Assembly: GCA_017302435.1 (NCBI GenBank)
Contig: JAFLDL010000006.1
Span: forward strand, 12,735-76,734
DNA: 64,000 nucleotides
Reading direction: 5' to 3'
Source of the DNA: Candidatus Accumulibacter necessarius
GTDB taxonomy: Bacteria; Pseudomonadota; Gammaproteobacteria; Burkholderiales; Rhodocyclaceae
Shown: positions 35,502 through 44,746 of the stretch, piece by piece
How the letters are laid out: every line of letters starts with the position of its first letter
How positions within the stretch are numbered: the first letter of the stretch is position 1
The notes under the pieces: generated by a model
The model's input: only the letters and a program-made list of their open reading frames with translations
Database searches by the model: none
What the model was told of the DNA's origin: nothing
Made by a program: the position numbers and the translations under genes

Positions 35502-36965
35502 ATGAGATACCACGACCTGCGCGACTTCGTCGCGCAACTCGAAACCCTTGGCGAACTCAGGCGTATCGCTGTCGAGGTCGATCCGCGCCTGGAGATGACC
35601 GAAATCTGTGACCGCGTGCTGCGCGCCGGCGGGCCGGCGCTGCTGTTCGAGAATCCGAAGGGTCATGCGATGCCGGTGCTGGCCAATCTCTTCGGTACGC
35701 CGCGCCGGGTGGCACTGGGCATGGGACAGGATTCGGTGCTCGCGCTGCGCGAGGTCGGCAAGCTGCTTGCCTACCTCAAGGAGCCGGAGCCACCAAAGGG
35801 ACTCAAGGATGCCTGGGACAAGCTGCCAGTGCTCAGGCAGGTGCTCAACATGGCACCGCGCATTCGCTCTTCGGCGCCGTGCCAGGAAGTCGTCTGGGAG
35901 GGGTGCGAGGTCGATCTGTCGCGGCTGCCGATCCAGCTCTGCTGGCCGGGTGACGCGGCGCCACTGATCACCTGGGGGCTGACGGTGACGCGCGGGCCGC
36001 ACAAGACGCGGCAGAACCTCGGCATCTATCGCCAGCAGGTGCTCGGCCCGAATAAGGTGATCATGCGCTGGCTGGCGCATCGCGGCGGCGCGCTCGACTT
36101 CCGTGATCACTGCCTGCAGCGGCCGGGCCAGCCTTTTCCGGTGGCGGTGGCGCTCGGTGCGGATCCGGCGACGATTCTTGCCGCCGTGACACCGGTGCCG
36201 GACAGTCTCTCCGAGTATCAGTTCGCCGGGCTGCTGCGCGGCGGCAAGACCGAAGTGGTGCAATGCCTGGGCTGCGATCTGCAGGTGCCGGCTTCGGCGG
36301 AGATCGTTCTCGAGGGCTTCATCGATCCCGCCGAGAGCGCGCTCGAAGGACCGTATGGCGACCATACTGGCTACTACAACGAGCAGGCGCAGTTCCCGGT
36401 GTTCACCATTGAGCGCATCACGATGCGCCGGCAGCCGATCTATCACAGCACCTACACCGGCAAGCCGCCGGACGAACCGGCGATGCTCGGGGTTGCGCTC
36501 AACGAAGTCTTCGTGCCGCTGCTGCAGAAGCAGTTTCCGGAGATCGTTGATTTCTATCTGCCGCCCGAAGGCTGCTCGTATCGCCTGGCAACGGTCAGCA
36601 TCCGGAAACAGTACCCGGGGCACGCCAAACGCGTGATGTTCGGCATCTGGAGTTTCCTGCGCCAGTTCATGTATACCAAATTCATCATCGTCGTCGACGA
36701 CGATGTCGATATCCGTGACTGGAAGGAAGTGATCTGGGCGATGACCACGCGCGTCGATGCCGCACGCGACACGCTGATCGCCGAGAACACGCCGATCGAC
36801 TATCTCGACTTTGCCAGCCCGGTTGCCGGCCTGGGCAGCAAGATGGGTCTCGACGCGACCAACAAGTGGCCCGGCGAGACCAGTCGCGAGTGGGGCACAC
36901 CGATCGTCATGGACCCGGCGGTGAAGGAGCGGGTCGATTCCCTGTGGTCTGAACTCGGACTGTGA
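35502..36965 (+). CDS. ubiD: 4-hydroxy-3-polyprenylbenzoate decarboxylase
   Basis: UbiD removes the carboxyl group of polyprenyl-hydroxybenzoate using prenylated FMN made by UbiX. The 487-residue length is normal. Conserved blocks are [17 protein letters not shown] at the N-terminus, [11 protein letters not shown] with NLGIYRQQV for the prFMN site, and [13 protein letters not shown]. The C-terminal region contains [11 protein letters not shown] 35502 is chosen since conservation starts at MRYHDLRDF; the upstream in-frame part overlaps the cytochrome gene. ubiX is not in the window. Confidence 0.95.
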   Translation: MRYHDLRDFVAQLETLGELRRIAVEVDPRLEMTEICDRVLRAGGPALLFENPKGHAMPVLANLFGTPRRVALGMGQDSVLALREVGKLLAYLKEPEPPKGLKDAWDKLPVLRQVLNMAPRIRSSAPCQEVVWEGCEVDLSRLPIQLCWPGDAAPLITWGLTVTRGPHKTRQNLGIYRQQVLGPNKVIMRWLAHRGGALDFRDHCLQRPGQPFPVAVALGADPATILAAVTPVPDSLSEYQFAGLLRGGKTEVVQCLGCDLQVPASAEIVLEGFIDPAESALEGPYGDHTGYYNEQAQFPVFTIERITMRRQPIYHSTYTGKPPDEPAMLGVALNEVFVPLLQKQFPEIVDFYLPPEGCSYRLATVSIRKQYPGHAKRVMFGIWSFLRQFMYTKFIIVVDDDVDIRDWKEVIWAMTTRVDAARDTLIAENTPIDYLDFASPVAGLGSKMGLDATNKWPGETSREWGTPIVMDPAVKERVDSLWSELGL

Positions 36966-37025
36966 GCGCCGGGCGAGTGGCATGGCGATGGACAATGACG
37001 AAGCTCACCATCCTGGAGGCTGAAA

Positions 37026-37427
37026 ATGAGCAATGAGCTGATTCCCCACAGCAACCTTGAAGGCGCGCGCGCCTGGTGCCATGTCATCTACGGTTTGCAT
37101 GCGCTGGCCGTCGTGGTCGGGGTGACCGGTGCCGCGACGGTTGCCGGGGCGTTTGTTTTTGGCGTGCCATCACTGATAGCCGTCGTTCTCAACTACCTCA
37201 AGCGCGGCGAGGTCGAGGGGACCTGGCTCGACAGTCACTATCGCTGGCAGATCCGGACCTTCTGGTTCACCCTGCTCTGGCTGCTGATCTATGGTCTGCT
37301 GATCATCACACTGATCGGTATTCCGCTCGCCTGGGTGCTGATCGTCATCCTCGGTCTGTGGGTCGCCTACCGGGTCATCCGTGGCTGGCTGGCCCTCGCC
37401 GGACAACGACCGATCGGAACTCCCTGA
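37026..37427 (+). CDS. DUF4870-like small membrane protein
   Basis: This 133-residue inner-membrane protein has three likely helices (about residues 20-55, 75-100 and 100-120). YLKRGEVEGTWLDSHYRWQIRTFW in the loop is the typical motif of this family, which is often annotated only as membrane protein. TCCTGGAGG lies shortly before the ATG. Its role is unknown. It is about 90 bases upstream of the YihY/BrkB gene and could be co-transcribed with it. Confidence 0.85.
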   Translation: MSNELIPHSNLEGARAWCHVIYGLHALAVVVGVTGAATVAGAFVFGVPSLIAVVLNYLKRGEVEGTWLDSHYRWQIRTFWFTLLWLLIYGLLIITLIGIPLAWVLIVILGLWVAYRVIRGWLALAGQRPIGTP

Positions 37428-37518
37428 GCAGCGACGGGCATTCAACCGTCGTCCGGATCGGGCCGCGACCGTTTTCATCGATTGCATCATCGGCAGCACT
37501 CATGGGGGCAAGAAAGCA

Positions 37519-38841
37519 GTGAGCTGGAACCCGCTACCTCGCCTGGATGCCATCAACGCCGCCGTCTGGGGGAGCCAGCCGGCGTCGATGCCCGCGTGGC
37601 GGCGGCGCGCGCTGCGCCTGGTCCGCCTTGCCATCGTGCTCTTCCGGGATATAACCTATGGCCAGCTCACCCTCTGGGCGATGAGCCTGGTCTACACCAC
37701 GCTGCTATCGTTTGTCCCGCTGCTCGCGCTGAGCTTCTCGGTGCTCAAGGCATTCGGGGTGCACAATCAGATCGAGCCGATGCTGGAGCGACTGTTGGCA
37801 CCGCTTGGGGCAAACGCCGATGAAATCAGCCCGCGGATTATCGAGTTCGTTGACCATACGAATGTCGGCGTGCTCGGTTCCGCCGGACTTGCACTGCTGC
37901 TCTACACGGTGGTCTCGCTGGTGCAGAAGATCGAAGAGTCGTTCAACTTCATCTGGCATATCGCCGAACCACGCAGCATCACCGAACGTTTCAGCCTCTA
38001 CCTGAGCGCGCTTCTGGTAGGCCCGATCCTGATCTTCGCGGCGGTCGGGATCATCGCTGCCACCTTGAACATCGAGGTCGTGCGCGAGGTCATCGCACTC
38101 GAACCGATCGGCTGGATGGTCGGGATGATCGGCAGGCTGGTGCCGTATCTTGTGGCCATCGGCACTTTCACCCTGATCTACATGGCTGTTCCCAACACCC
38201 GTGTCGACCTCTGCCCTGCGCTCGCCGGCGGCTTTGTCGGCGGCATGCTGTGGCAGCTTTCAGGATGGGGGTTTGCGGTGTTCATCGCGTCATCGAGCAA
38301 GTACTCGGCGATCTACTCCAGCTTTGCCGTCGTCATCCTGTTTATGTTCTGGCTATATCTCAGCTGGCTGATCCTGCTGTTCGGCGCAAGCGTTTCCTTC
38401 TACTGGCAGCATCCGGAGTCTGTCGTCGCGAGCGGGGGTGAGCCACGCCTCAGCAACCGGATGCGCGAGCGGCTTGCCCTGGCGATCATGAGCTCGATCG
38501 GTGCGCACTACCTGAGCGGACGCCCGGCATGGACACTACCGAAGCTATGTCAGGCGCTGCAGGTGCCCCGACACGCCGTCGAGGCGATGCTCAGAGCCTT
38601 GCAGAACGGCGGTTTGCTCGTGCAGAGCCAGGACGTTCAGCCAGGCTACCTGCCGGCGCGCGACCTCGGCGCGATCTCCGTCAAGCAGTTGCTGGACATC
38701 GTCCGGTCTGCCGGTGAGAGCGGCTTCCTCAATCCAGCCAGCCTGCCGGTTCCAGAGCGTGTCGAGCAGGTCCTGCAACAGATCGATTCCTCGCTGGGTA
38801 CGGCGCTGGAGACGATGAGCGTCATGGACCTGTGTCGATAA
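37519..38841 (+). CDS. YihY/BrkB family inner-membrane protein
   Basis: This roughly 440-residue protein has six membrane helices in residues 30-300 of the YihY/virulence factor BrkB family, with MSLVYTTLLSFVPLLALSFS and the YAIYSSFAVVILFMFWLYLSW-like region near the end of the domain. The C-terminal 130 residues form a soluble tail resembling a winged-helix pair (LPKLCQALQVPRHAVEAMLR), a known extension in this family. GTG 37519 is the likely start; the frame is open upstream into the previous gene. Function not established; often wrongly called ribonuclease BN. Confidence 0.85.
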   Translation: MSWNPLPRLDAINAAVWGSQPASMPAWRRRALRLVRLAIVLFRDITYGQLTLWAMSLVYTTLLSFVPLLALSFSVLKAFGVHNQIEPMLERLLAPLGANADEISPRIIEFVDHTNVGVLGSAGLALLLYTVVSLVQKIEESFNFIWHIAEPRSITERFSLYLSALLVGPILIFAAVGIIAATLNIEVVREVIALEPIGWMVGMIGRLVPYLVAIGTFTLIYMAVPNTRVDLCPALAGGFVGGMLWQLSGWGFAVFIASSSKYSAIYSSFAVVILFMFWLYLSWLILLFGASVSFYWQHPESVVASGGEPRLSNRMRERLALAIMSSIGAHYLSGRPAWTLPKLCQALQVPRHAVEAMLRALQNGGLLVQSQDVQPGYLPARDLGAISVKQLLDIVRSAGESGFLNPASLPVPERVEQVLQQIDSSLGTALETMSVMDLCR

Positions 38842-38947
38842 GCCGCCCGGCCGGCCGACCAGGATCAGGCTTGCCGGCGGCGCTTGCTGCATTCCGAATG
38901 GGTTGTCGGCTATGATGTCGCATTGGTCGAGTCGTTGAGTCACCCTC

Positions 38948-41900
38948 ATGAGCATTGCTCGCAGTTGCCACCGCCTGCTTCTCGTCGTCGCCACGTTGCT
39001 GGCCGGCGTTGTGGCTGCCGGCGAAGCCGCCGCGCCAGCGGCGGCAGCGGCATTGACGGTGGTGATCGACGACAATTATCCGCCCTACGTGTTTCGTGCG
39101 GCCGACGGCACGCTCACCGGCTATCTGGTCGATACCTGGAAGCTCTGGGAAAAGAAAACCGGTGTGCGGGTCGATCTGCTCGGCAGCGACTGGGCGACGG
39201 CGCAGCAGCGGATGACCGACGGGCGGGCGGGGGTTCTCGACACTGCTTTCCGGACTGCGGAGCGCGAGCATACGCTCGATTTCTCGTCGCCTTATGAAGC
39301 GATCCCGGTTTCGATCTACACTCACAAGGACATTGGCGGCATCGTTGATCTCGAGACCCTGCGGGGCTTCCTGGTCGGCGTCAAGGCCGGCGATGCCTGC
39401 GTCGAAAAGCTCGCCGGCGCCGGCATCAGCACCGTGCTACCGTTCGCAAGTTATCAGGCGCTGGTGAGCGGCGCGGTTGAGGGCAAGGTCCGCGTATTCT
39501 GCCTCGACGAGCCGCCAGCCAACTACCTGCTCTACCTCAACAACGCGGATTCCCTTTTCAACAAGGCCTTCACGTTGTACACGGGGCAGTTTCACCGGGC
39601 GGTGCAGAAAGGCGATGCGGCTGCTCTGGCGCTGCTGCAGCGTGGCTTTGCCGGCATTTCTGCCGAAGAAGAGCGGGACTTGCGTCAGAAGTGGATGGGA
39701 ACACCGCTGGTCTTGTCCCCCATGGCACGCTACCTGGGCTACGCTCTTCTGGTTGGATCACTGATCGGTGCTCTGCTGCTGCTCTGGGTGATGACCTTGC
39801 GGCGCGTCGTCCGGCAGCGGACCGCACAGCTCGAAGCGACACTGGAGGCCATTCCCGATCCGATGTTCGAGTTGGGACTCGATGGTCGCTACCACGATTG
39901 CCATTCGCCACGGACCGACCTGCTGGCAACTCCGCCTGATCGGCTGATCGGCCGCCTGGTAACCGATGTCCTGCCGCCCGAAGCCGCCGCCACCTGTCTG
40001 TCGGCCTTGCGCGAAGCGCACGAAACGGGTCACTCGCTGGGCCACCAGTTTGAGCTGCTGCTGGCCGGGGGAAGCTTGTGGTTCGAGTTGTCGGTGGCCC
40101 GCAAGCCGACCCGCAGTGGTGAAGTCCCGCGCTTTATCGCCCTCTCGCGTGACATCACTGAACGCAAGCGTGCCGAGGCGCGCTTGCGCATGGCCACCGA
40201 AGCGACCCAGCTCGTCTTCTGGGAGCTGGATCTGATCAAGGACCGCATTCTCTACGATGCGACCATGCTGCAACTGCTCGGCCTCGATCACGGCGAGGAT
40301 CCGGCGAGTTCCGGCGCGCTGATGGAACTGGTGCATCCGGATCATCGGACAGCGCTGATCGAGCGATTTCAGGAAGCCATGCAACCGGGTGATCCGGTGT
40401 TCAGTTTCGAGCACCAGATCATCAACAAGTCGGGGCAATGCATCTGGCTGCAGACTCGCGGGCGGGTTGCCCAGCGAGATGCCGCCGGGCGAGCCGTCCT
40501 GGCGGTTGGCACCGCGATGAACATCAGCGAGCGCAAGCAGGCCGAGGCGGCGCTGCTGCGCCGCAGCGAGCAACTGGAGATGATGTCCGCCGCCAGCCAG
40601 AAGCTCAACAGCGAGCTGGACAGCCCGGTGATCCTGCGCCAACTGGTGGCCGCCGCCCTGCAGATCACCGGTGCCACCGCCGGCGCAGCGGCCCGCGTCT
40701 GCGAGCAGCAGATGGTGTTCATCGAGTACAACCAGGGCGGCCGTTTGCTGCCGATCGATTACCGTTTCCCGCCGGGCCACGGTGTGCCCGGACGGGTGCT
40801 GCAGACGCGGAAGTTCCATCTCAGCAATGATGCCGTGCACGATCCCTATGTTGTTCCCGAGATTCAGCAGGCCATCGGCTTCCACAACCTCCTCGACATG
40901 CCGATCATCAACCGCCATGGCGAGTTGCTCGGCTGCTTTGAAATCCACAACAAGCCCGATGGCTTTGACGAAACCGACGCCCGTCTGCTGCAGGGCCTCG
41001 CCGCCAGTGCCGCGGTGGCGCTCGAAAACACTGCCCTGCTGGTCGAGCGCCGGCTGGTGGAGCAGGCGCTACGGGAAAGCGAGGCATTGAAAGGGTCGGT
41101 GCTTGCCAGTGCGGCCTGCGGCATCGTCGCGACCGACCCGCTGGGGCTGATCACGGTGTTCAATCCGGGTGCTGAAGCGATCCTCGGCTACCTTGCCGAG
41201 GAAGTGGTCGGCAAGGTGACGCCGATCGTCTTTCACGATGCCGACGAGGTCGCGGCGAGGGCGTCGGTACTCAGTGATGCACTCGGCTATCGGGTTGAGC
41301 CGGGTTTCGACGCACTGGTCGCCAGGGCGCGCAGCAGCGGTGTCGCCGACGAAAGGGAAACGAGCTTCATCCGCAAGGATGGTCGGCGCCTTGCCGTCTG
41401 GCTGTCGGTGACGGTGATGCGCGGTGCGCAAGGCGAGCTCACCGGCTATCTCGGAACGATCGTCGATGTCAGCGAGCAAAAGCAGGCGGCGGCGCAGCTC
41501 GACCTGGCCGCCAAGGTCTTCGAGCAGGGCGGCGAGGGGATCGCGATTACCGATGCGGCTTGCAACATCGTCATGGTCAATCACGCTTTCACCCGGATCA
41601 CAGGTTACAGCGAGGCTGAAGCGCTGGGTTGCAACCCGCGCCTGCTGGCTTCAGGGCGGCACGATGGCAGCTTCTACCAGAGCATGTGGCGCGCGATTGA
41701 AGCGCTGGGGCACTGGCAGGGCGAGATCTGGAACCGCCGCAAGGACGGCAGCGTCTATCCCGAGTGGCTGTCGATCAGCCGCGTCGAGCGGGAGGGACGG
41801 ACTACGAACTACATCGGAACCTTCATCGACATTACCCAGCACAAGGAGGCCGAGGCCAGCATCCAGCGTCTGGCGCACTTCGATCCGCTGACCGGTCTGC

Positions 41901-43159
41901 CGAACCGCAGTCTGCTCGACGAACGGGTGAGGCATGACCTGAGCCGTGCACACCGTGGTCGCGAGTCGCTGGCGCTGATGTTTCTTGACCTTGATCGGTT
42001 CAAGAACGTCAATGATTCGCTCGGCCACCGGATTGGCGATGAACTGCTGATCCAGGTAGCACAGCGCCTGAAAGGCACGGTGCGCGAGGAAGACACGGTT
42101 TCGCGTCTCGGCGGCGACGAGTTCATCCTGATCTTGCCGAGCACCGACGCCGCCGGCGCTGCACACGTGGCGGCCAAGCTGCTCGAGGTCACCGCGCCAC
42201 CCTATCGCATCGAACAGCATGAGCTGAGCTGCACGGCATCGGTGGGGATTGCCATCTACCCGGCTGACGGCGAGAGTTTCGAGGCCCTGTCGATGTCTGC
42301 GGATACGGCGATGTATCGCGCCAAACAGCGCGGTCGCAATGCCTACTGCTTTTTCACCGCAGAGATGCAGGAGCGGTCGGCGCGTACGCTGCAGCTAGAG
42401 AACGACCTGCGGCGGGCGCTTGAACATGGCGAACTGCACTTGCGTTATCAGCCACAGTTTGCCATCGAAGGCCGTCGTCTGGTTGGCGCCGAGGCACTCC
42501 TGCGCTGGCAGCACCCCGAGCTGGGGATGGTTTCGCCCGCCGAGTTCATCCCGATTGCCGAGGAGTCCGGCCTGATCCTGCCGATTGGCGAATGGGTGCT
42601 GCGGATGGCGGTGCGCCGGATGCGGCTTTGGCAGCAGGCCGGCCTGCCGCTGCTGACGGTGGCAGTCAATCTCTCGGCGGTCCAGTTCCGGCAGGCCAAT
42701 CTGACGCAGCTGGTGTCGCAGATTCTGGACGAGGAAGATCTGCCGGCGGAGTTTCTCGAACTGGAGTTGACCGAGAGCGTGGCGATGGACAGCCCGCTTG
42801 CGGCGATCGAGACGATGGACAAGCTGCGCGAGCAGGGCGTACGGATTTCGATCGACGACTTCGGTACCGATTACTCGTCGATGAGCTACCTCAAGCGCTT
42901 CCGGGTGCACAAGCTCAAGATCGATCGCTCCTTTGTCGCCGACCTCGCCAGCGATCCGGATGATGAGGCGATCGTTGCGGCGATCATCAGCCTGGCGCAC
43001 AACCTGGGCCTGCAGACGATTGCCGAGGGTGTGGAAAGCGAGGCCCAGCTGGCTTTCCTGAACCGCAAGGGTTGTGACGAAGCGCAGGGCTACCTGTTCA
43101 GCGAGCCGCTGACGGCTGACAACTTCGAGGCCTTCGTCCGTCATCGTTCCCTTGTCTGA
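38948..43159 (+). CDS. multidomain sensor: periplasmic binding domain, PAS, GAF, GGDEF and EAL
   Basis: This 1403-residue protein likely senses a small solute and sets cyclic di-GMP levels. Order: signal peptide (1-26); SBP_bac_3-type solute-binding domain (about 35-260, VVIDDNYPPYVF start); one membrane helix (about 262-282); PAS (about 295-405); PAS/PAC (410-530); GAF (about 550-700); PAS (715-840); PAS/PAC (845-965); GGDEF (about 975-1130); EAL (1140-1395). GGDEF is intact with the inhibitory RxxD (REED) five residues before it. EAL residues look intact too (GAEALLRW, ELTESV, IDDFGTDYSS, KIDRSF, AEGVES). Both synthesis and breakdown of c-di-GMP are therefore possible. The ligand of the outer domain is probably an amino acid or similar; this is inference. 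Confidence 0.92.
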   Translation: MSIARSCHRLLLVVATLLAGVVAAGEAAAPAAAAALTVVIDDNYPPYVFRAADGTLTGYLVDTWKLWEKKTGVRVDLLGSDWATAQQRMTDGRAGVLDTAFRTAEREHTLDFSSPYEAIPVSIYTHKDIGGIVDLETLRGFLVGVKAGDACVEKLAGAGISTVLPFASYQALVSGAVEGKVRVFCLDEPPANYLLYLNNADSLFNKAFTLYTGQFHRAVQKGDAAALALLQRGFAGISAEEERDLRQKWMGTPLVLSPMARYLGYALLVGSLIGALLLLWVMTLRRVVRQRTAQLEATLEAIPDPMFELGLDGRYHDCHSPRTDLLATPPDRLIGRLVTDVLPPEAAATCLSALREAHETGHSLGHQFELLLAGGSLWFELSVARKPTRSGEVPRFIALSRDITERKRAEARLRMATEATQLVFWELDLIKDRILYDATMLQLLGLDHGEDPASSGALMELVHPDHRTALIERFQEAMQPGDPVFSFEHQIINKSGQCIWLQTRGRVAQRDAAGRAVLAVGTAMNISERKQAEAALLRRSEQLEMMSAASQKLNSELDSPVILRQLVAAALQITGATAGAAARVCEQQMVFIEYNQGGRLLPIDYRFPPGHGVPGRVLQTRKFHLSNDAVHDPYVVPEIQQAIGFHNLLDMPIINRHGELLGCFEIHNKPDGFDETDARLLQGLAASAAVALENTALLVERRLVEQALRESEALKGSVLASAACGIVATDPLGLITVFNPGAEAILGYLAEEVVGKVTPIVFHDADEVAARASVLSDALGYRVEPGFDALVARARSSGVADERETSFIRKDGRRLAVWLSVTVMRGAQGELTGYLGTIVDVSEQKQAAAQLDLAAKVFEQGGEGIAITDAACNIVMVNHAFTRITGYSEAEALGCNPRLLASGRHDGSFYQSMWRAIEALGHWQGEIWNRRKDGSVYPEWLSISRVEREGRTTNYIGTFIDITQHKEAEASIQRLAHFDPLTGLPNRSLLDERVRHDLSRAHRGRESLALMFLDLDRFKNVNDSLGHRIGDELLIQVAQRLKGTVREEDTVSRLGGDEFILILPSTDAAGAAHVAAKLLEVTAPPYRIEQHELSCTASVGIAIYPADGESFEALSMSADTAMYRAKQRGRNAYCFFTAEMQERSARTLQLENDLRRALEHGELHLRYQPQFAIEGRRLVGAEALLRWQHPELGMVSPAEFIPIAEESGLILPIGEWVLRMAVRRMRLWQQAGLPLLTVAVNLSAVQFRQANLTQLVSQILDEEDLPAEFLELELTESVAMDSPLAAIETMDKLREQGVRISIDDFGTDYSSMSYLKRFRVHKLKIDRSFVADLASDPDDEAIVAAIISLAHNLGLQTIAEGVESEAQLAFLNRKGCDEAQGYLFSEPLTADNFEAFVRHRSLV

Positions 43160-43214
43160 AGGGTCGGTCCGTCGGCGGCTCGGCCATTGGCACCAGGCTT
43201 GTCGCGTCCGTCGG

Positions 43215-44726
43215 TCAGCGCGTCGCCAGCCAGAGAAGCAGGGCATCGATCGCCGGCTTGCCGAGTCTCGCCTTCGGGTCATTGATCAGGCAGACGACGA
43301 TCCAGCGCTTGCCGCTTTGATCCAGCAGGTAACCGGCAATCGCCCGTACGCCATCGAGATAGCCACTCTTCAGGTGTGCCCGACCGGTTGCTGCCCCGGT
43401 GTTGAAACGCTTTTGCAGCGTCCCGTCCACGCCGGCAATCGGCAACGAAGCGATCAGTTCGGGCATCACCGGGCTTTGCCAGGCGGCACGCAGCAACTGG
43501 CCAAGGCCTTCGGCCGAGATGCGCTCGCTGCGCGACAGGCCGGAGCCGTTGTCCAGTACCAGTTCAGGCAGTTTCAGACCCTTCGCCTGCAGCCAGCCGG
43601 CAATCTGGCGGCGCGCGCCATCAGTCGTCGCGGGACGCTCGCTGTCAAGGGACAGGAACAATTGGCGCGCCATGACGTTATTGCTGTACTTGTTGATGTC
43701 ACGAACGATGTCGCCGAGCGCAGGGGACTCGTGCACTGCCAGCGTGCGCGCGCCGGCAGGCGCGCGCCCTCCACGTACGCGGCCACCGAAGCTGCCACCG
43801 AGTTCTCGCCACAGGGCGCGGAAGAGCCCTTCAACCTGGACGTCGGCTGGCCAGGGCGATAGCTGCAGCGCCTTCTCGCCACAGGCAGCCGGAAAACTGC
43901 CGCTGAGTTCGATGGTCAGGCCGCTGACCGCCGGCCTGACCTGCTCGCGCCAGTCGCCGCAGGCCTCGCGCCCAAGGCGCAGGCGGTTGCTGATCTGCAG
44001 ACCCTCGCTCGGGGTTTCGGCGATCACCCTGACCTCCTTGCCTGCCGGGTCGGCTTGCAGCACCAGGCGGATGCTCTTGAAGTTCAGCAGCAGCGCATCG
44101 GGGCCGGCGTTGTACGGCCGCAGGGCCTCGTTGTCGAACTCGCCCGGGTCGTGCGGCGGCAGCGCGAAAGCGCCCCGGTCAAGAACCAGGTCGCCGCCGA
44201 TTTCGCTCAGTCCGCGGCCGCGGAGTTGGCGCAGCAGCAACCAGAACTGTTCGAGGCCCAGCTTGGGATCGCCACTGCCGCGCAGGTAAAGGTTGCCGTC
44301 GAGCCGACCGCCGGCCGGGCTGGCCTCGGCGAGCGCTTCACTGCGCCAGGTATGCGCCGGGCCGAGCAGTTCAAGGCCAGCGTAAGTGGTCAGCAATTTC
44401 ATGACCGAGGCCGGATTCATGGCCTGGCGGGCATTGTGGCTCAGTAGTGCCGGTCCGCCATCAACCGCCTGCACGAAGACAGCGACCGAGCGCGACGGGA
44501 TTCCTGCCTCCTGGAGCGCCTGGCTGACGGCGGGCGGCAGCTCTGCCGCGCGGGTCATTGGCGCGCCGCCTAGGAAGAGCAAGATCAGCAGCCGGGGGGC
44601 GATGCTGCTGAGGCTGACAACTCGCGCAGGAGCTCGAGACGAGCCCGTCGGGCGGGCGGGGCTCGCGCCAGGCGACGTTGCGGTCGTCGAATCGCGGCTT
44701 GCACCGCCGAGGCCTGCGATGCCCAT
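43215..44726 (-). CDS. dacB: D-alanyl-D-alanine carboxypeptidase/endopeptidase (PBP4)
   Basis: This roughly 500-residue periplasmic penicillin-binding protein trims and opens peptidoglycan cross-links. Active-site motifs are Ser-x-x-Lys in NPASVMKLLTT, Ser-x-Asn in KYSNNVMARQL, and Lys-Ser-Gly in AHLKSGYLDGV. The inserted domain between the first two motifs (about residues 125-350) is diagnostic for DacB/PBP4. The signal peptide is the hydrophobic LLILLFLGGAP region around residues 46-60, so the true start may be downstream of 44726. It lies 20 bases after the CYTH-CHAD gene on the same strand. Confidence 0.9.
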   Translation of the reverse strand: MGIAGLGGASRDSTTATSPGASPARPTGSSRAPARVVSLSSIAPRLLILLFLGGAPMTRAAELPPAVSQALQEAGIPSRSVAVFVQAVDGGPALLSHNARQAMNPASVMKLLTTYAGLELLGPAHTWRSEALAEASPAGGRLDGNLYLRGSGDPKLGLEQFWLLLRQLRGRGLSEIGGDLVLDRGAFALPPHDPGEFDNEALRPYNAGPDALLLNFKSIRLVLQADPAGKEVRVIAETPSEGLQISNRLRLGREACGDWREQVRPAVSGLTIELSGSFPAACGEKALQLSPWPADVQVEGLFRALWRELGGSFGGRVRGGRAPAGARTLAVHESPALGDIVRDINKYSNNVMARQLFLSLDSERPATTDGARRQIAGWLQAKGLKLPELVLDNGSGLSRSERISAEGLGQLLRAAWQSPVMPELIASLPIAGVDGTLQKRFNTGAATGRAHLKSGYLDGVRAIAGYLLDQSGKRWIVVCLINDPKARLGKPAIDALLLWLATR

Positions 44727-44746
44727 CGATCTGCGCCAGGCGCCGT

